Part shown: positions 54,851 through 63,028 of the stretch, in pieces | Layout of the letters: the number at the start of each line of letters is the position of its first letter | How positions within the stretch are numbered: the stretch's first letter is position 1 | DNA from: Candidatus Marimicrobium litorale | Lineage (GTDB): Bacteria > Pseudomonadota > Gammaproteobacteria > Pseudomonadales > Halieaceae | Length of the DNA: 64,000 bases | Reading direction: 5' to 3' | Assembly: GCF_026262645.1 (NCBI RefSeq) | Contig: NZ_SHNO01000001.1 | Location: 1,426,001 to 1,490,000, forward strand | Position numbers and translations under genes: made by a program | Notes under the pieces: generated by a model | Seen by the model: the letters and a program-made list of their open reading frames with translations, nothing else | What the model was told of the DNA's origin: nothing | Database searches by the model: none

Positions 54851-56206
54851 CTATGCGCGCCGACGATATCGCAAGCGGGAAGGAGAACTCGGCTTGAGCA
54901 CTATTGCCGATAGATCATCCTGATAATTCTCCGCAGAATCCACGAGCTCAAAATCATACTTGGGCAGCAACGCAGCGAAAATAGATTTGAGTTGCATCAA
55001 CGCGAAGGCATTACCGGCACATTTGTGGGGACCACCCCCAAAGGGAATATAGGCCCACATCATCTCCGGCGTATTGGCCCGGTCTCTGTGAGGATTAAAC
55101 GTCTCGGGCTCGGGAAAAAACGCGGGGTTGCGGTGGGAGCCGTAGGTGGATATCGCTACCGTCTTGCCAGCCTCGATCAGCGTGCCATCGTAGTTGATGT
55201 CCTCGATAACACGACGCATTAGAAGCACCAATGGAGGATGCAGGCGCAGTACCTCTTCAATAAAAGCCTCCAGGCGAGGAATTTCGCGGAGATTTTCAAA
55301 CGTCAGATCCTGGCCCTCGCCGAACAGCGCAGTCAGTTCTTCAAGTATATCTGCCATATACTCGGGGCATCGCGCCAATTCAACGGCGGTCCAGGCGGCC
55401 GTACCGGAACTGGTGTGATGACCTGCAAACATGGTGGCGATGACCAACCCGGTGATTTCATTATCGCTCAGGAGGGAACCATCACTGTAGGTGCCCGACA
55501 TAAATGTTTCCAGGGCATCACCATAGATCTTGTCGGGATCGGCTCGACGTTCAGCGATTATCTCACTGATCAACTCCTGTAGCCGGGCGCGGGCATTGTC
55601 ACGCGCCTCGAACAGCGGCTGTTGCAGGTAGGGATCAACAAAGGCGATCGCCTGCAGACCTTTCTCGAGATCATGGTAGAGCGCCTTGAATTCCGCGGTC
55701 ATCCGATAACGAAAATCGGCACCCAGGAGACAATGACACGCGGTGTTCAGGGTCAGACTAATAAACTCATCAAGAAAATCCAGTTCACCCTCTTCGCCCC
55801 AGTCCGAGACCCACGCTTCAACCTCCTCAGCGATAACGGCCGCATAGCTCTTCATGTTCTGGTAGCGCAGCGCATCGACCTGAATCTTCAACTGGGTCTT
55901 CATACGGTCCGGAGGCGCATCGAATATCACCCCTTTTCCAAAAACAGGCACGGTTGCCTGATAGGCGGCCGCCCGGCTCAAGTGCTTGTCCAGCCCTTTC
56001 AGGAACGCTTCCTGGGCCCGGGGGCCGCTCATCAACACGGTTTGTTGGCCGGCCATATTGTATTCAGCCAATTCGCCACACTCGCTGTTACAGCGCATCA
56101 GAAAGCGAGCAAAATTGACACTGAACTCTTCCATATGCCCCACACCTGGTTTTTCACCGCTGACTTTTGGGGGTAGCTTGAGCTCGGGGGTTACAGCGCC
56201 AGTCAT
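54851..56206 (-). CDS. CYP51-like cytochrome P450 (sterol 14-alpha-demethylase family relative)
   Basis: From ATG 56206 (AAGGAGG seven bases upstream; an earlier GTG at 56212 overlaps the preceding stop) the protein has 451 residues, normal for bacterial CYP51. It has both CYP51 signature regions: AAAYQATVPVFGKGVIFDAP before helix C, and the I-helix TMFAGHHTSSGTAAWTAVEL. EEVLRLHPPLVLLMR (ExxR) and IPFGGGPHKCAGNAFALMQL (haem Cys) are intact. YHDLEKG..AIAFVDPYL matches the mycobacterial protein closely. It would hydroxylate or demethylate a sterol-like or terpenoid substrate with the ferredoxin encoded downstream. No sterol synthesis genes are seen here, so degradation or modification of an acquired compound is likelier. 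It is second in its operon. Confidence 0.9.
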   Translation of the reverse strand: MTGAVTPELKLPPKVSGEKPGVGHMEEFSVNFARFLMRCNSECGELAEYNMAGQQTVLMSGPRAQEAFLKGLDKHLSRAAAYQATVPVFGKGVIFDAPPDRMKTQLKIQVDALRYQNMKSYAAVIAEEVEAWVSDWGEEGELDFLDEFISLTLNTACHCLLGADFRYRMTAEFKALYHDLEKGLQAIAFVDPYLQQPLFEARDNARARLQELISEIIAERRADPDKIYGDALETFMSGTYSDGSLLSDNEITGLVIATMFAGHHTSSGTAAWTAVELARCPEYMADILEELTALFGEGQDLTFENLREIPRLEAFIEEVLRLHPPLVLLMRRVIEDINYDGTLIEAGKTVAISTYGSHRNPAFFPEPETFNPHRDRANTPEMMWAYIPFGGGPHKCAGNAFALMQLKSIFAALLPKYDFELVDSAENYQDDLSAIVLKPSSPSRLRYRRRA

Positions 56207-56208
56207 GC

Positions 56209-56706
56209 TCACCCCTCCTTCACTTGTTCAGACGACATTTTCGGCATTGACTTCAGAATGCCTTTATCAACGCACTCCAGAATCAGGTTTGTGATGTTGG
56301 TATAGTCATACATATCCAACTGTTCTGACCATTGATAATCGCCGCCATAGCGAAACCAGGATGCGCCAATGACCTTCATCGCGGAGCCATCCTCCCGGTT
56401 CGGTGCGCCCGGCGGTGTCTGCCACCAGGTGCAAAATGCCTCTCCCCGTTTTTCGTCGATAACAATCTTGTCATAGGGGTAAGTCCAACCCTTGTAGGGA
56501 TCCATGGCTGCGCCGACGCAGTTCTCGCGTACGGTCTCCCTGCCGTTGAATTCGTACTTTCCGTTCGGTGTATCCCAACCGTAGATAACATCTGTTGTGT
56601 AAAAGTCTGCAAGATGGCGCCAGTTGCCCTCTTGCTCAGCTTTGTCATTCACCGCTATCCAGCGGCGCATCATTTCTTCAATTTCGTCACGCGTATAGTT
56701 GGCCAT
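56209..56706 (-). CDS. NTF2/SnoaL-like fold protein, first gene of the CYP51-like operon
   Basis: From ATG 56706 (GGGAG upstream) the protein is 165 residues. RDEIEEMMRRWIAVNDKAEQEGNWRHLADFYTTDVIYGWDTPNGKYEFNGRETV follows the NTF2-like alpha-beta roll of SnoaL and ketosteroid-isomerase relatives. A repeat-free beta region and an amphipathic C-terminal helix complete it. The fold includes isomerases and hydratases acting on steroids or polyketides. Its stop overlaps the P450 start region (GGGGTGA/GTGAGC). The operator palindrome 56757-56780 lies 51 bp upstream of its start. Confidence 0.82.
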   Translation of the reverse strand: MANYTRDEIEEMMRRWIAVNDKAEQEGNWRHLADFYTTDVIYGWDTPNGKYEFNGRETVRENCVGAAMDPYKGWTYPYDKIVIDEKRGEAFCTWWQTPPGAPNREDGSAMKVIGASWFRYGGDYQWSEQLDMYDYTNITNLILECVDKGILKSMPKMSSEQVKEG

Positions 56707-56756
56707 CGGTACTCCCGTGAACTCGTTTTTCATTTGCGTTCTACCTTACGCCCCCC

Positions 56757-56780
56757 TTTTTATAGTTTCAACTATAAAAA
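56757..56780. promoter_or_regulatory. Perfect 11+11-bp palindrome in the divergent promoter, probable TetR operator
   Basis: TTTTTATAGTT (56757-56767) and AACTATAAAAA (56770-56780) are exact reverse complements around TC. The same left arm occurs at 62142-62151 beside a TetR gene. The site lies 51 bp from the NTF2-like gene and 46 bp from the LLM oxidoreductase, so it can control both directions. Confidence 0.7.
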
Positions 56781-56825
56781 GAATCTGGCACACTGGTACA
56801 CGGGTTATTTAACGGAGCGATGTAC

Positions 56826-57686
56826 ATGAAGTTCTGGCAGTCTCTTGCGTTTGTGGAAATGGACCAGATGCCTGAACTGGCACGTTTCTGCGAGGAATTA
56901 GGGTTTCACGGTGTGTCCTACGGCGACCACCTGGTAACTACCGCTGAACAGGTAGACGACTACGAGTACGGTGACAACGGCAATATTCTCTGGAACCCCG
57001 ATACCCACTGGCCCGACCCCTGGGTCATGACGGCCGCTCTGGCGGAGGCGACAACAACGCTCCACTTTCTCTCCACTATTTATATTTTACCGCTGCGCGA
57101 CCCACTCAGTGCCGCCAAGGCTGTCTCCACCGCCGCTTACCTGTCGGGCAACAGGGTCACGCTGGGCGTGGGCGTGGGGTGGCAAAAAGCCGAGTTCGAC
57201 ATGGTGGGCCTGGATTTCAAAACCCGGGGAAAACGTACCGACGAGATGCTGGAAATACTGCCGGGCCTGGTATCCGGGCGAATGACTGAATACCACGGCC
57301 GCTTTTATGACATCCCTAAAGTGAAGATGTCCCCGGGAACGACAGAACCACTGCCCATTATGGTGGGAGGATACGCCCCTGCCGCGCTCACACGTGCTGC
57401 AAGATTTGATGGCTGGATGGCTACTTCCCACGAGGAAAATGATATTTACCCACTCCTGGACAACCTCCGTGCAGCCCGAGTCGCCCAAGCAGATAGCGAG
57501 CGACACTTTGATATTTGGACTGGTGTTATCAATCCCGGACAGGGCGCACACGAGCGACTCGCGGAAGCCGGCGTCACCATGGTCAACGGCACCAATTTCC
57601 TCGACGAGAGCGGCAAGACAACCCTATCCAGCATTGATGACAAGAAGCGGCGCCTTGATCACTTCGCGGAACGCTTTCTGGGCTAG
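56826..57686 (+). CDS. LLM-class (F420-type) flavin-dependent oxidoreductase
   Basis: From ATG 56826 (GGAG eight bases upstream; ATG 56820 is too close) the protein is 286 residues. It has the luciferase-like barrel with FCEELGFHGVSYGDHLV, LHFLSTIYILPLRDPLSAAKAVSTAAYLSGNRVTLGVGVGWQKAEFDMVGLDF and PIMVGGYAPAALTRAARFDGW. These segments match the TIGR03619-type LLM proteins, many of which use F420, though gammaproteobacteria often lack F420 and FMN is possible. It is divergent from the CYP51-like operon and shares its palindrome, so it is probably part of the same pathway. Confidence 0.88.
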   Translation: MKFWQSLAFVEMDQMPELARFCEELGFHGVSYGDHLVTTAEQVDDYEYGDNGNILWNPDTHWPDPWVMTAALAEATTTLHFLSTIYILPLRDPLSAAKAVSTAAYLSGNRVTLGVGVGWQKAEFDMVGLDFKTRGKRTDEMLEILPGLVSGRMTEYHGRFYDIPKVKMSPGTTEPLPIMVGGYAPAALTRAARFDGWMATSHEENDIYPLLDNLRAARVAQADSERHFDIWTGVINPGQGAHERLAEAGVTMVNGTNFLDESGKTTLSSIDDKKRRLDHFAERFLG

Positions 57687-57689
57687 ACC

Positions 57690-57723
57690 CCCGCGCAATA
57701 CACCTGCATAGAGGTGCAGCGGG
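57690..57723. terminator. Hairpin between two convergent genes
   Basis: CCCGC (57690-57694) and GCGGG (57719-57723) enclose CACCT/AGGTG (57701-57705 and 57712-57716). It lies between the stop codons of the LLM gene and the glycerophosphodiesterase gene. There is no T-run, so the terminator call is tentative. Confidence 0.4.
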
Positions 57724-57725
57724 CC

Positions 57726-58526
57726 TCAGGGCTGGCGATCCAGTGCCTCATCGACAATCCGCTGCATCGCCACCGCATCGTTACTGAACACCCACTCAAT
57801 ACCGCGGTTCAGTTCGCGATAAAGGCAATTCCGTGAACCGGGAAACCCCGTTCCCAGCCGCTGGCCCTGCTCACTATGGCGCGAGCGCAGACGGTCATTC
57901 AGAAGAAGATAGTGACCACCGAGGCCTGCACAGCCCTGCGCCAGCGCGTAACGACTCAACGCTCCTACATTGAGCTCAGCGACAGGGAGGCAATATTGCG
58001 GCGAGATAAAGGGCAGACGTGCAAACATATCTGGATCAAGGGACAGCAGGTGGTAGTTCTCCCCAGGAAGCAGAGGCGCCAGTTCACTGCGCAGTATGTC
58101 CGCCTGCGCCGCCGCGTTCGGCCAGTTCTCATGCTTTAGCTCCAGCATGAGATGCATCTTGCCACCGAATTGTTCCACCACTTCTCGCAGGCTGGGAATT
58201 TGCGCTGCCCATCGTCGCAGATCATTAAATGGCACTTCCGCAAGGGTCGTGTCTATACCAAACACCCGCTCGGGAGTAGCATCATGGCAGATGACAGGAA
58301 CAAGATCGCTGGTCCAGCGGATATCGCACTCCAACCCCCACACGCCACCGCGTTGCGCCCCCTCAAAGGCCGCCAGCGTATTCTCCATAATACAAACATT
58401 GTCGTATTCGCCGCGATGTGAAATAAGGCGACATCGCTCCAGAGCTGCTCGCTCCGGCTCACCGCGTGGAATCGCAGCCATAAGACCGTCCACCACGGAC
58501 ATTGCAATATCCAGTACACTTGCCAT
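57726..58526 (-). CDS. Glycerophosphodiester phosphodiesterase-family protein
   Basis: The 266-residue protein has the GDPD barrel: LISHRGEYDN (catalytic His), MENTLAAFEGAQRGGVWGLECDIRWTSDLVPVICHD with the metal-binding Glu-x-Asp and second His, and MHLMLELKHE (Glu for the metal). The C-terminal SNDAVAMQRIVDEAL matches the family end. It would cut glycerophosphodiesters to glycerol-3-phosphate and an alcohol. No signal peptide is evident, so cytoplasmic. It is divergent from the UMF1-like transporter gene. Confidence 0.88.
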   Translation of the reverse strand: MASVLDIAMSVVDGLMAAIPRGEPERAALERCRLISHRGEYDNVCIMENTLAAFEGAQRGGVWGLECDIRWTSDLVPVICHDATPERVFGIDTTLAEVPFNDLRRWAAQIPSLREVVEQFGGKMHLMLELKHENWPNAAAQADILRSELAPLLPGENYHLLSLDPDMFARLPFISPQYCLPVAELNVGALSRYALAQGCAGLGGHYLLLNDRLRSRHSEQGQRLGTGFPGSRNCLYRELNRGIEWVFSNDAVAMQRIVDEALDRQP

Positions 58527-58606
58527 AGAGATGACCTGTCAGCGTAATCCCGCCAAGCGGATCACTCCGCCCGCTACAAGCATAAATGCAAGGGGAAATA
58601 TTCGCC

Positions 58607-59944
58607 ATGTCAAATGCAGGAAAGATGCCTGATTCGCGCGGCACAAGCGCGCCCGTGCAGCGCCGCGAAATTGGCGCCTGGGCATTTTTCGATTTCGCCA
58701 ATTCAGGCTACACCACAGTCGTGCTCACTACGATTTACAGCACTTATTTTGTGGCTGTTATCGGCGCCGGCATGGAGGCAGCACAGCCCGGAAGCGCCAC
58801 CTTTGCCTGGACGCTTTCAATCGGTGCAGCAAACCTGCTTGTGCTGTTGTGCGGACCGGTCATTGGTGCAATCGCGGATCGACGCGCGAGTAAAAAGCGA
58901 TTCCTACTTCTTTCAACAACGCTCTGTGTCGGCAGCACCGCACTGCTGGCACTTGCGGGACCAGACCAACTGCAATTTGCCGTCGTGTGCTTGATCGTCT
59001 CCACCATTGCATTTTCGATAGGAGAAAATCTGATCGCAGCATTCCTTCCCGAGATTGCGACATCCGACAATATGGGTCGTATATCCGGATATGGCTGGAG
59101 CCTCGGATATTTCGGCGGCCTGCTCACATTGTCTGCCTGTCTTGCCTACATCAACTGGGCAGAAGCCAGGGACATGGCCGCTACCCATTACGTTCCCGTG
59201 TGCCTTTTCATCACAGCGCTGATATTTGCTGTAACGGCATCGCCGACTTTCATCTGGCTTCGAGAGCGCGCGACTCCAATGCCCTCCGCACCAAACCTGT
59301 CTTATGTCCGGGCCGGTCTCGACCGTGTTGTGTTGACGCTGCGCGAAGCGACCCATCTGCCCGACCTGTTTCGCTTCCTGTTGTGCCTGACCCTGTTTCA
59401 GTCAGGTGTAGCCACCGTTGTCGTTGTAGCGGCCATTTACGCCCAGCAGGTCGCGGGCTTTGACAGCCAACAATTGATCGTACTGATCATGGTCGTCAAC
59501 CTGACGGCGGCTATCGGCGCCTTTGCCTTTGGCCAGGCACAGGATCGCTTTGGCTCAGTAGTCAGCCTCAGGGCAGCATTACTGATTTGGATAGCTGCAA
59601 TTTTCGTTACCCAGGGCGTCGATTCTGCAGGAGGGGTGTGGCTTGCCGGAAACCTCATGGGGCTGGCGATGGGCGCCACACAGGCTGGCGGCCGCGCACT
59701 GGTCGGGCAACTGACACCCCACTCCCGAAACGGAGAGATCTTTGGCCTGTGGGGCCTTGCTAACCGGGCCGCAGCCATCATCGGACCAGTAAGTTACGGT
59801 CTGATTATCGATGCTACCTCAGGAGACTACCGGTTTGCCTTGTACTCCACGCTCGCTTTTTTTGTGGTGGGCCTGATTTTACTCGGGACCATCAGTGAGC
59901 AGCGGGGGCGAGCCGCTGCCCTGCTCGACGAACAGGCGACCTGA
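58607..59944 (+). CDS. UMF1-type MFS transporter
   Basis: From ATG 58607 the protein is 445 residues with about twelve transmembrane helices. REIGAWAFFDFANSGYTTVVLTTIYSTYF is the hallmark of the UMF1/Atg22-related family, and AGATQAGGRALVGQLTPHSRNGEIFGLWGLANRAAAIIGP is its conserved second-half motif. The substrate is unknown; relatives are annotated as vacuolar-effluxer-like. AAGGGGAAA lies ten bases before the ATG. It may export a product of the adjacent glycerophosphodiesterase, but no evidence ties them. Confidence 0.85.
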   Translation: MSNAGKMPDSRGTSAPVQRREIGAWAFFDFANSGYTTVVLTTIYSTYFVAVIGAGMEAAQPGSATFAWTLSIGAANLLVLLCGPVIGAIADRRASKKRFLLLSTTLCVGSTALLALAGPDQLQFAVVCLIVSTIAFSIGENLIAAFLPEIATSDNMGRISGYGWSLGYFGGLLTLSACLAYINWAEARDMAATHYVPVCLFITALIFAVTASPTFIWLRERATPMPSAPNLSYVRAGLDRVVLTLREATHLPDLFRFLLCLTLFQSGVATVVVVAAIYAQQVAGFDSQQLIVLIMVVNLTAAIGAFAFGQAQDRFGSVVSLRAALLIWIAAIFVTQGVDSAGGVWLAGNLMGLAMGATQAGGRALVGQLTPHSRNGEIFGLWGLANRAAAIIGPVSYGLIIDATSGDYRFALYSTLAFFVVGLILLGTISEQRGRAAALLDEQAT

Positions 59945-60065
59945 TCATCTTGCCGATAACAACAGCGCATCAGATGCGGCACGCAACGTTTTATCTAGCG
60001 GGCAGAGGTTCATTATGGGGCTGCAAAGGGTGCCGTGACATCACGAACGACATTGGAGCATAGAC

Positions 60066-60728
60066 ATGAACGAACAAGTCGAACGTGTGCGAAAACTGGC
60101 TCCCTCCATTACTCTCACAGTGCTGAGCATGATCCAGGCGATCGCGCTGGAGCTCTACTAGAGCAAGCCGGTCGCCAGCGAATTTCTATGGACAGGCGTC
60201 TGGATAGCACTGGTAAGCTGGCTACAGTTTATCGCCCTGTTTTTCGGCATTCTCCTGATATGGCTGCTTTACGTGAGCCCTATGCTGCGCTTCCACTGGC
60301 TGCCATCACTGGAGGATACTCTGCCTCCATTCCTGATAGGACTGCTTGAATTTGCACTCATTGATCTCACCCACCCAAGCCTGGCGGGACCTTGGCTTTT
60401 TGTCCTTGCCATGGTTTTTACCACGGCGGTTTTCACTAGCCACACAATCTCACGGCGCGCACGCTCCGACCCCGCCAATGATTACTTTTTTTCACAGCAA
60501 GACTCGGCGGCGCCAACAGATTATAGGGAATCGGGAATTACGATAGCGAGCCTGGTGTTGCTGGGCACTCTTCTCTGGGTTTTTCCGCACGCATACTGGC
60601 TTGCGTCACTCGCGTTGCTGGTGACGCTGACCGGGATGAGTTACCAGTACCTAGAGGCCAGGCGCTTTTGGCTACATTCTATTAAAGACGCGTCCTCAAT
60701 TGAAAACGACCATTCAAGCTCTGAGTAA
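60066..60728 (+). pseudogene. Membrane-protein gene interrupted by one amber codon
   Basis: From ATG 60066 the frame reads MNEQVERVRKLAPSITLTVL then SMIQAIALELY and a TAG at 60159-60161. It continues without interruption as SKPVASEFLWTGVWIALVSW, LQFIALFFGILLIWLLYVSP and on to the stop after NDHSSSE at 60726-60728. Read through, it is a 220-residue protein with about four transmembrane helices and a charged tail. Only one base change separates TAG from a Trp codon (TGG), which would suit this position. A start at GTG 60273 would give only the second half. Broken gene, sequencing error or read-through cannot be told apart here. The family is not recognised. Confidence 0.75.
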
Positions 60729-60810
60729 AGAATATTTGCGCCACAACTTTTCAGCAACAGCCACTGGTCGCGAGGGACAAACCGCCTGTACCACGACGGA
60801 GCAGGCGCAC

Positions 60811-62061
60811 CTACATTTGCAGCAACTGGACACGATCCCTCAGACGGGTCTGGTACAATACCGTACCCTTGGCTATTTGCACCGCCAGGGGCTCCTCTTC
60901 ATCCGCGCCATCGAGACAGATATCCCAACACAAAGATCCTTGTTCACCGCAAGCCGTTACCCTCGCGCGCCTGGACACTCCCCTCACCAGACCCGCCAGC
61001 CCCTCAGTCATTCCCGCTTTTAACACCGCCTGCCAGCCACAGCCTTCCGTTTCCTGCAAGGCAGGACAATCGTGCACCCGCAGCCGCGCAGATTCTGCAT
61101 CATTACGTATAACCTCCAGACGCCAGTACTCCCTTGGCTGGAACGCAGGATGAATCTCTAGTACTCGAATAACATCGTCGATACCCGACCCGCTCAGGCC
61201 CAGCCACCCACAGAGGCGCTCGCTCATAACCCAACAGCTACCCGCCATCTGGAATTCAGCCACGGCTAGCGCAGCGGTCTCGCCATAGTGCTCCGCCACT
61301 GAGCGCATCATGGCCGCAATCAGCAGATGCACCTGCACCGCAAGCTCGCGGCAAATGACAGATAAAGCTGACTGGGAGAATTGCTCCAGGTGAAGCCGCT
61401 CATGCATGTCGCCACTGTAATCCTCCAATCCTCCGGAACTACTGCCATGGGCGCGCTCTATAAAAAGGCAGGCAAGCTTTGTTTCACTCATCGCGAGTGC
61501 ACTTTTCGGTTCCGCCAGCGGCAGAGCCTCCGGATCAATGTGGACGAGCCATTCGCAGTGGGGTACCCGATCCGATGGGACTCGAGGTGGACGATGAATC
61601 GCCGTCATGCGGGCTCGTGGATTAGTTGCTACCGCCGTGGCATTGAAGGTTGGATCCTCAATGTCGTGACACATCGTCTTGACCGCATCTGGTCCGCGCG
61701 GCTCGGTCTCGAGCAGTGCGCCACAACTTTTGAGCCAAAAGCGGCCTTGCTCTGGCGACTGCACCGCAAAACGCACATCAAAATACTGGTGAGTAAAACC
61801 GCATTCGAGCTGCAGGCCCTTGAAGATAGTTTCGACGCTCGAGTCACCGGAAAAACGCATGGCTTTCTGCATACGACGGGTATACACAGGGCTCGCACCC
61901 ATCCAATTATCGATCGCAATCGCCTGATAGGCCTCGTCGCCATGGTTCATGCGTAAAGCTGCATAACCCGTACGGCTATTAAACTGCGCAAACAGCATCA
62001 TTTCGCGGCCAAGCTGTGCCAGCTTCAAGCGATTAAATTCGAACAGATCATGCGCTGCCAT
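60811..62061 (-). CDS. Unrecognised 416-residue protein divergent from the TetR gene
   Basis: From ATG 62061 (GGTGG eight bases upstream) the protein has 416 residues; an open frame to 62139 would run into the operator. It is soluble, with no signal peptide or helix-rich membrane region. Visible points are Cys-rich spots (TMCHDIEDPTFNAT, ACLFIERAHG, CPALQETEGCGW) and GLSGSGIDDVIRVLEIHPAFQ, a segment like a fold with a DNA- or ligand-binding helix. I cannot place the family. Its promoter overlaps the TTTTATAGT repeats beside the TetR gene, so it is probably in the same local regulon as the CYP51-like operon. Confidence 0.6.
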   Translation of the reverse strand: MAAHDLFEFNRLKLAQLGREMMLFAQFNSRTGYAALRMNHGDEAYQAIAIDNWMGASPVYTRRMQKAMRFSGDSSVETIFKGLQLECGFTHQYFDVRFAVQSPEQGRFWLKSCGALLETEPRGPDAVKTMCHDIEDPTFNATAVATNPRARMTAIHRPPRVPSDRVPHCEWLVHIDPEALPLAEPKSALAMSETKLACLFIERAHGSSSGGLEDYSGDMHERLHLEQFSQSALSVICRELAVQVHLLIAAMMRSVAEHYGETAALAVAEFQMAGSCWVMSERLCGWLGLSGSGIDDVIRVLEIHPAFQPREYWRLEVIRNDAESARLRVHDCPALQETEGCGWQAVLKAGMTEGLAGLVRGVSRRARVTACGEQGSLCWDICLDGADEEEPLAVQIAKGTVLYQTRLRDRVQLLQM

Positions 62062-62141
62062 AGTGATGCCACCCGCGAGAATTGCCCTGTCAAACGGTGA
62101 CCAGAAGAAACCCCTGGCTACACGAAAATATATAGGCATTG

Positions 62142-62168
62142 TTTTATAGTTGCCACTATTTTATAGTC
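62142..62168. promoter_or_regulatory. Second copy of the TTTTATAGT operator, beside the TetR gene
   Basis: TTTTATAGTT (62142-62151) is identical to ten bases of the left arm of the palindrome at 56757-56780. CACTATTTTA (62154-62163) is a degenerate right arm. A second half-site TTTTATAGTC follows at 62159-62168. The site lies 41 bp from the TetR start and 81 bp from the start of the divergent gene. Confidence 0.7.
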
Positions 62169-62208
62169 TCTTTGTCTATACAGGCTAGGTAATTCCAACC
62201 GCTAAACC

Positions 62209-62811
62209 ATGCCCTCCTCCACACAGCCCAGCAAGCGTGAGATCACCCGCGATAAGGTTATCAGAGCGGCTATTGACGCCATCTATAGCGAGGGTTTTCA
62301 TGCGGCGCATACCAATCGCATTGCAGAGGAGGCAGGCGTCAGCTGGGGAGTGTTGCAATACCATTTCGGTGATAAGGATGGATTGCTGCAGGCAGTCATC
62401 GATGACATTTTTGAAGACTTCGAAAATACGCTGGCAGCAACCACGTTGCAGGGCCACGACCTTAATCAGCGAGTACGTCAACTAACAGAGGTGATCTGGG
62501 GCCTTGTGAGCAAGAAGGAGTACCGGGTGAGCCTTGCGATTTTGCGCAACGCAGGAAAGGACGATAACTCATCAATCGATGGCCAAAAACAACTTAATCG
62601 ATGGGCAAAAAAAATATCCGCTTTTTGGCAGCGGCTATTAGACGACCAAAATATAACAACTGGCAACAGCGAGGTCGCTCGTCATTTGTTATTCGCTGCA
62701 CTGCGCGGCATGGCCGACGAAATCAACCCGAGCAACAACCGAACGCAGAAAGCGATTAACGAGGAATGCGATGCTCTGAGCGAGGCCATCACTTTCCTCC
62801 TGCAACGTTAA
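62209..62811 (+). CDS. TetR-family transcriptional regulator
   Basis: The 200-residue protein has the TetR helix-turn-helix at about residues 15-60 (VIRAAIDAIYSEGFHAAHTNRIAEEAGVSWGVLQYHFGDKDGLLQAVIDDIF). The rest is an alpha-helical ligand domain. It is divergent from the unrecognised gene, with the TTTTATAGT site between them. It probably represses itself, that gene, and the two units flanking the palindrome at 56757. The likely inducer would be a substrate of the P450 or LLM pathway; this is inferred from shared sites only. Confidence 0.9.
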   Translation: MPSSTQPSKREITRDKVIRAAIDAIYSEGFHAAHTNRIAEEAGVSWGVLQYHFGDKDGLLQAVIDDIFEDFENTLAATTLQGHDLNQRVRQLTEVIWGLVSKKEYRVSLAILRNAGKDDNSSIDGQKQLNRWAKKISAFWQRLLDDQNITTGNSEVARHLLFAALRGMADEINPSNNRTQKAINEECDALSEAITFLLQR

Positions 62812-63028
62812 TGGGTATTTTCAACGTGCTCGCGCCACACGGAAAAACGAGTCTCCCGCACTCAGCGCGCCAACATTAGCCTCTGGGAACAGCTGTCTAT
62901 CAAGCAATGGCCGAACTCCCGGATCTTTCATACCGCGACACTTTCGGATCAAATTGCCTGAGCACTGCAACGAGTTCCGCGTGCATGATCAGCCGCTGAA
63001 ACTTCAGTTGACATGAAAAACCAGACTT

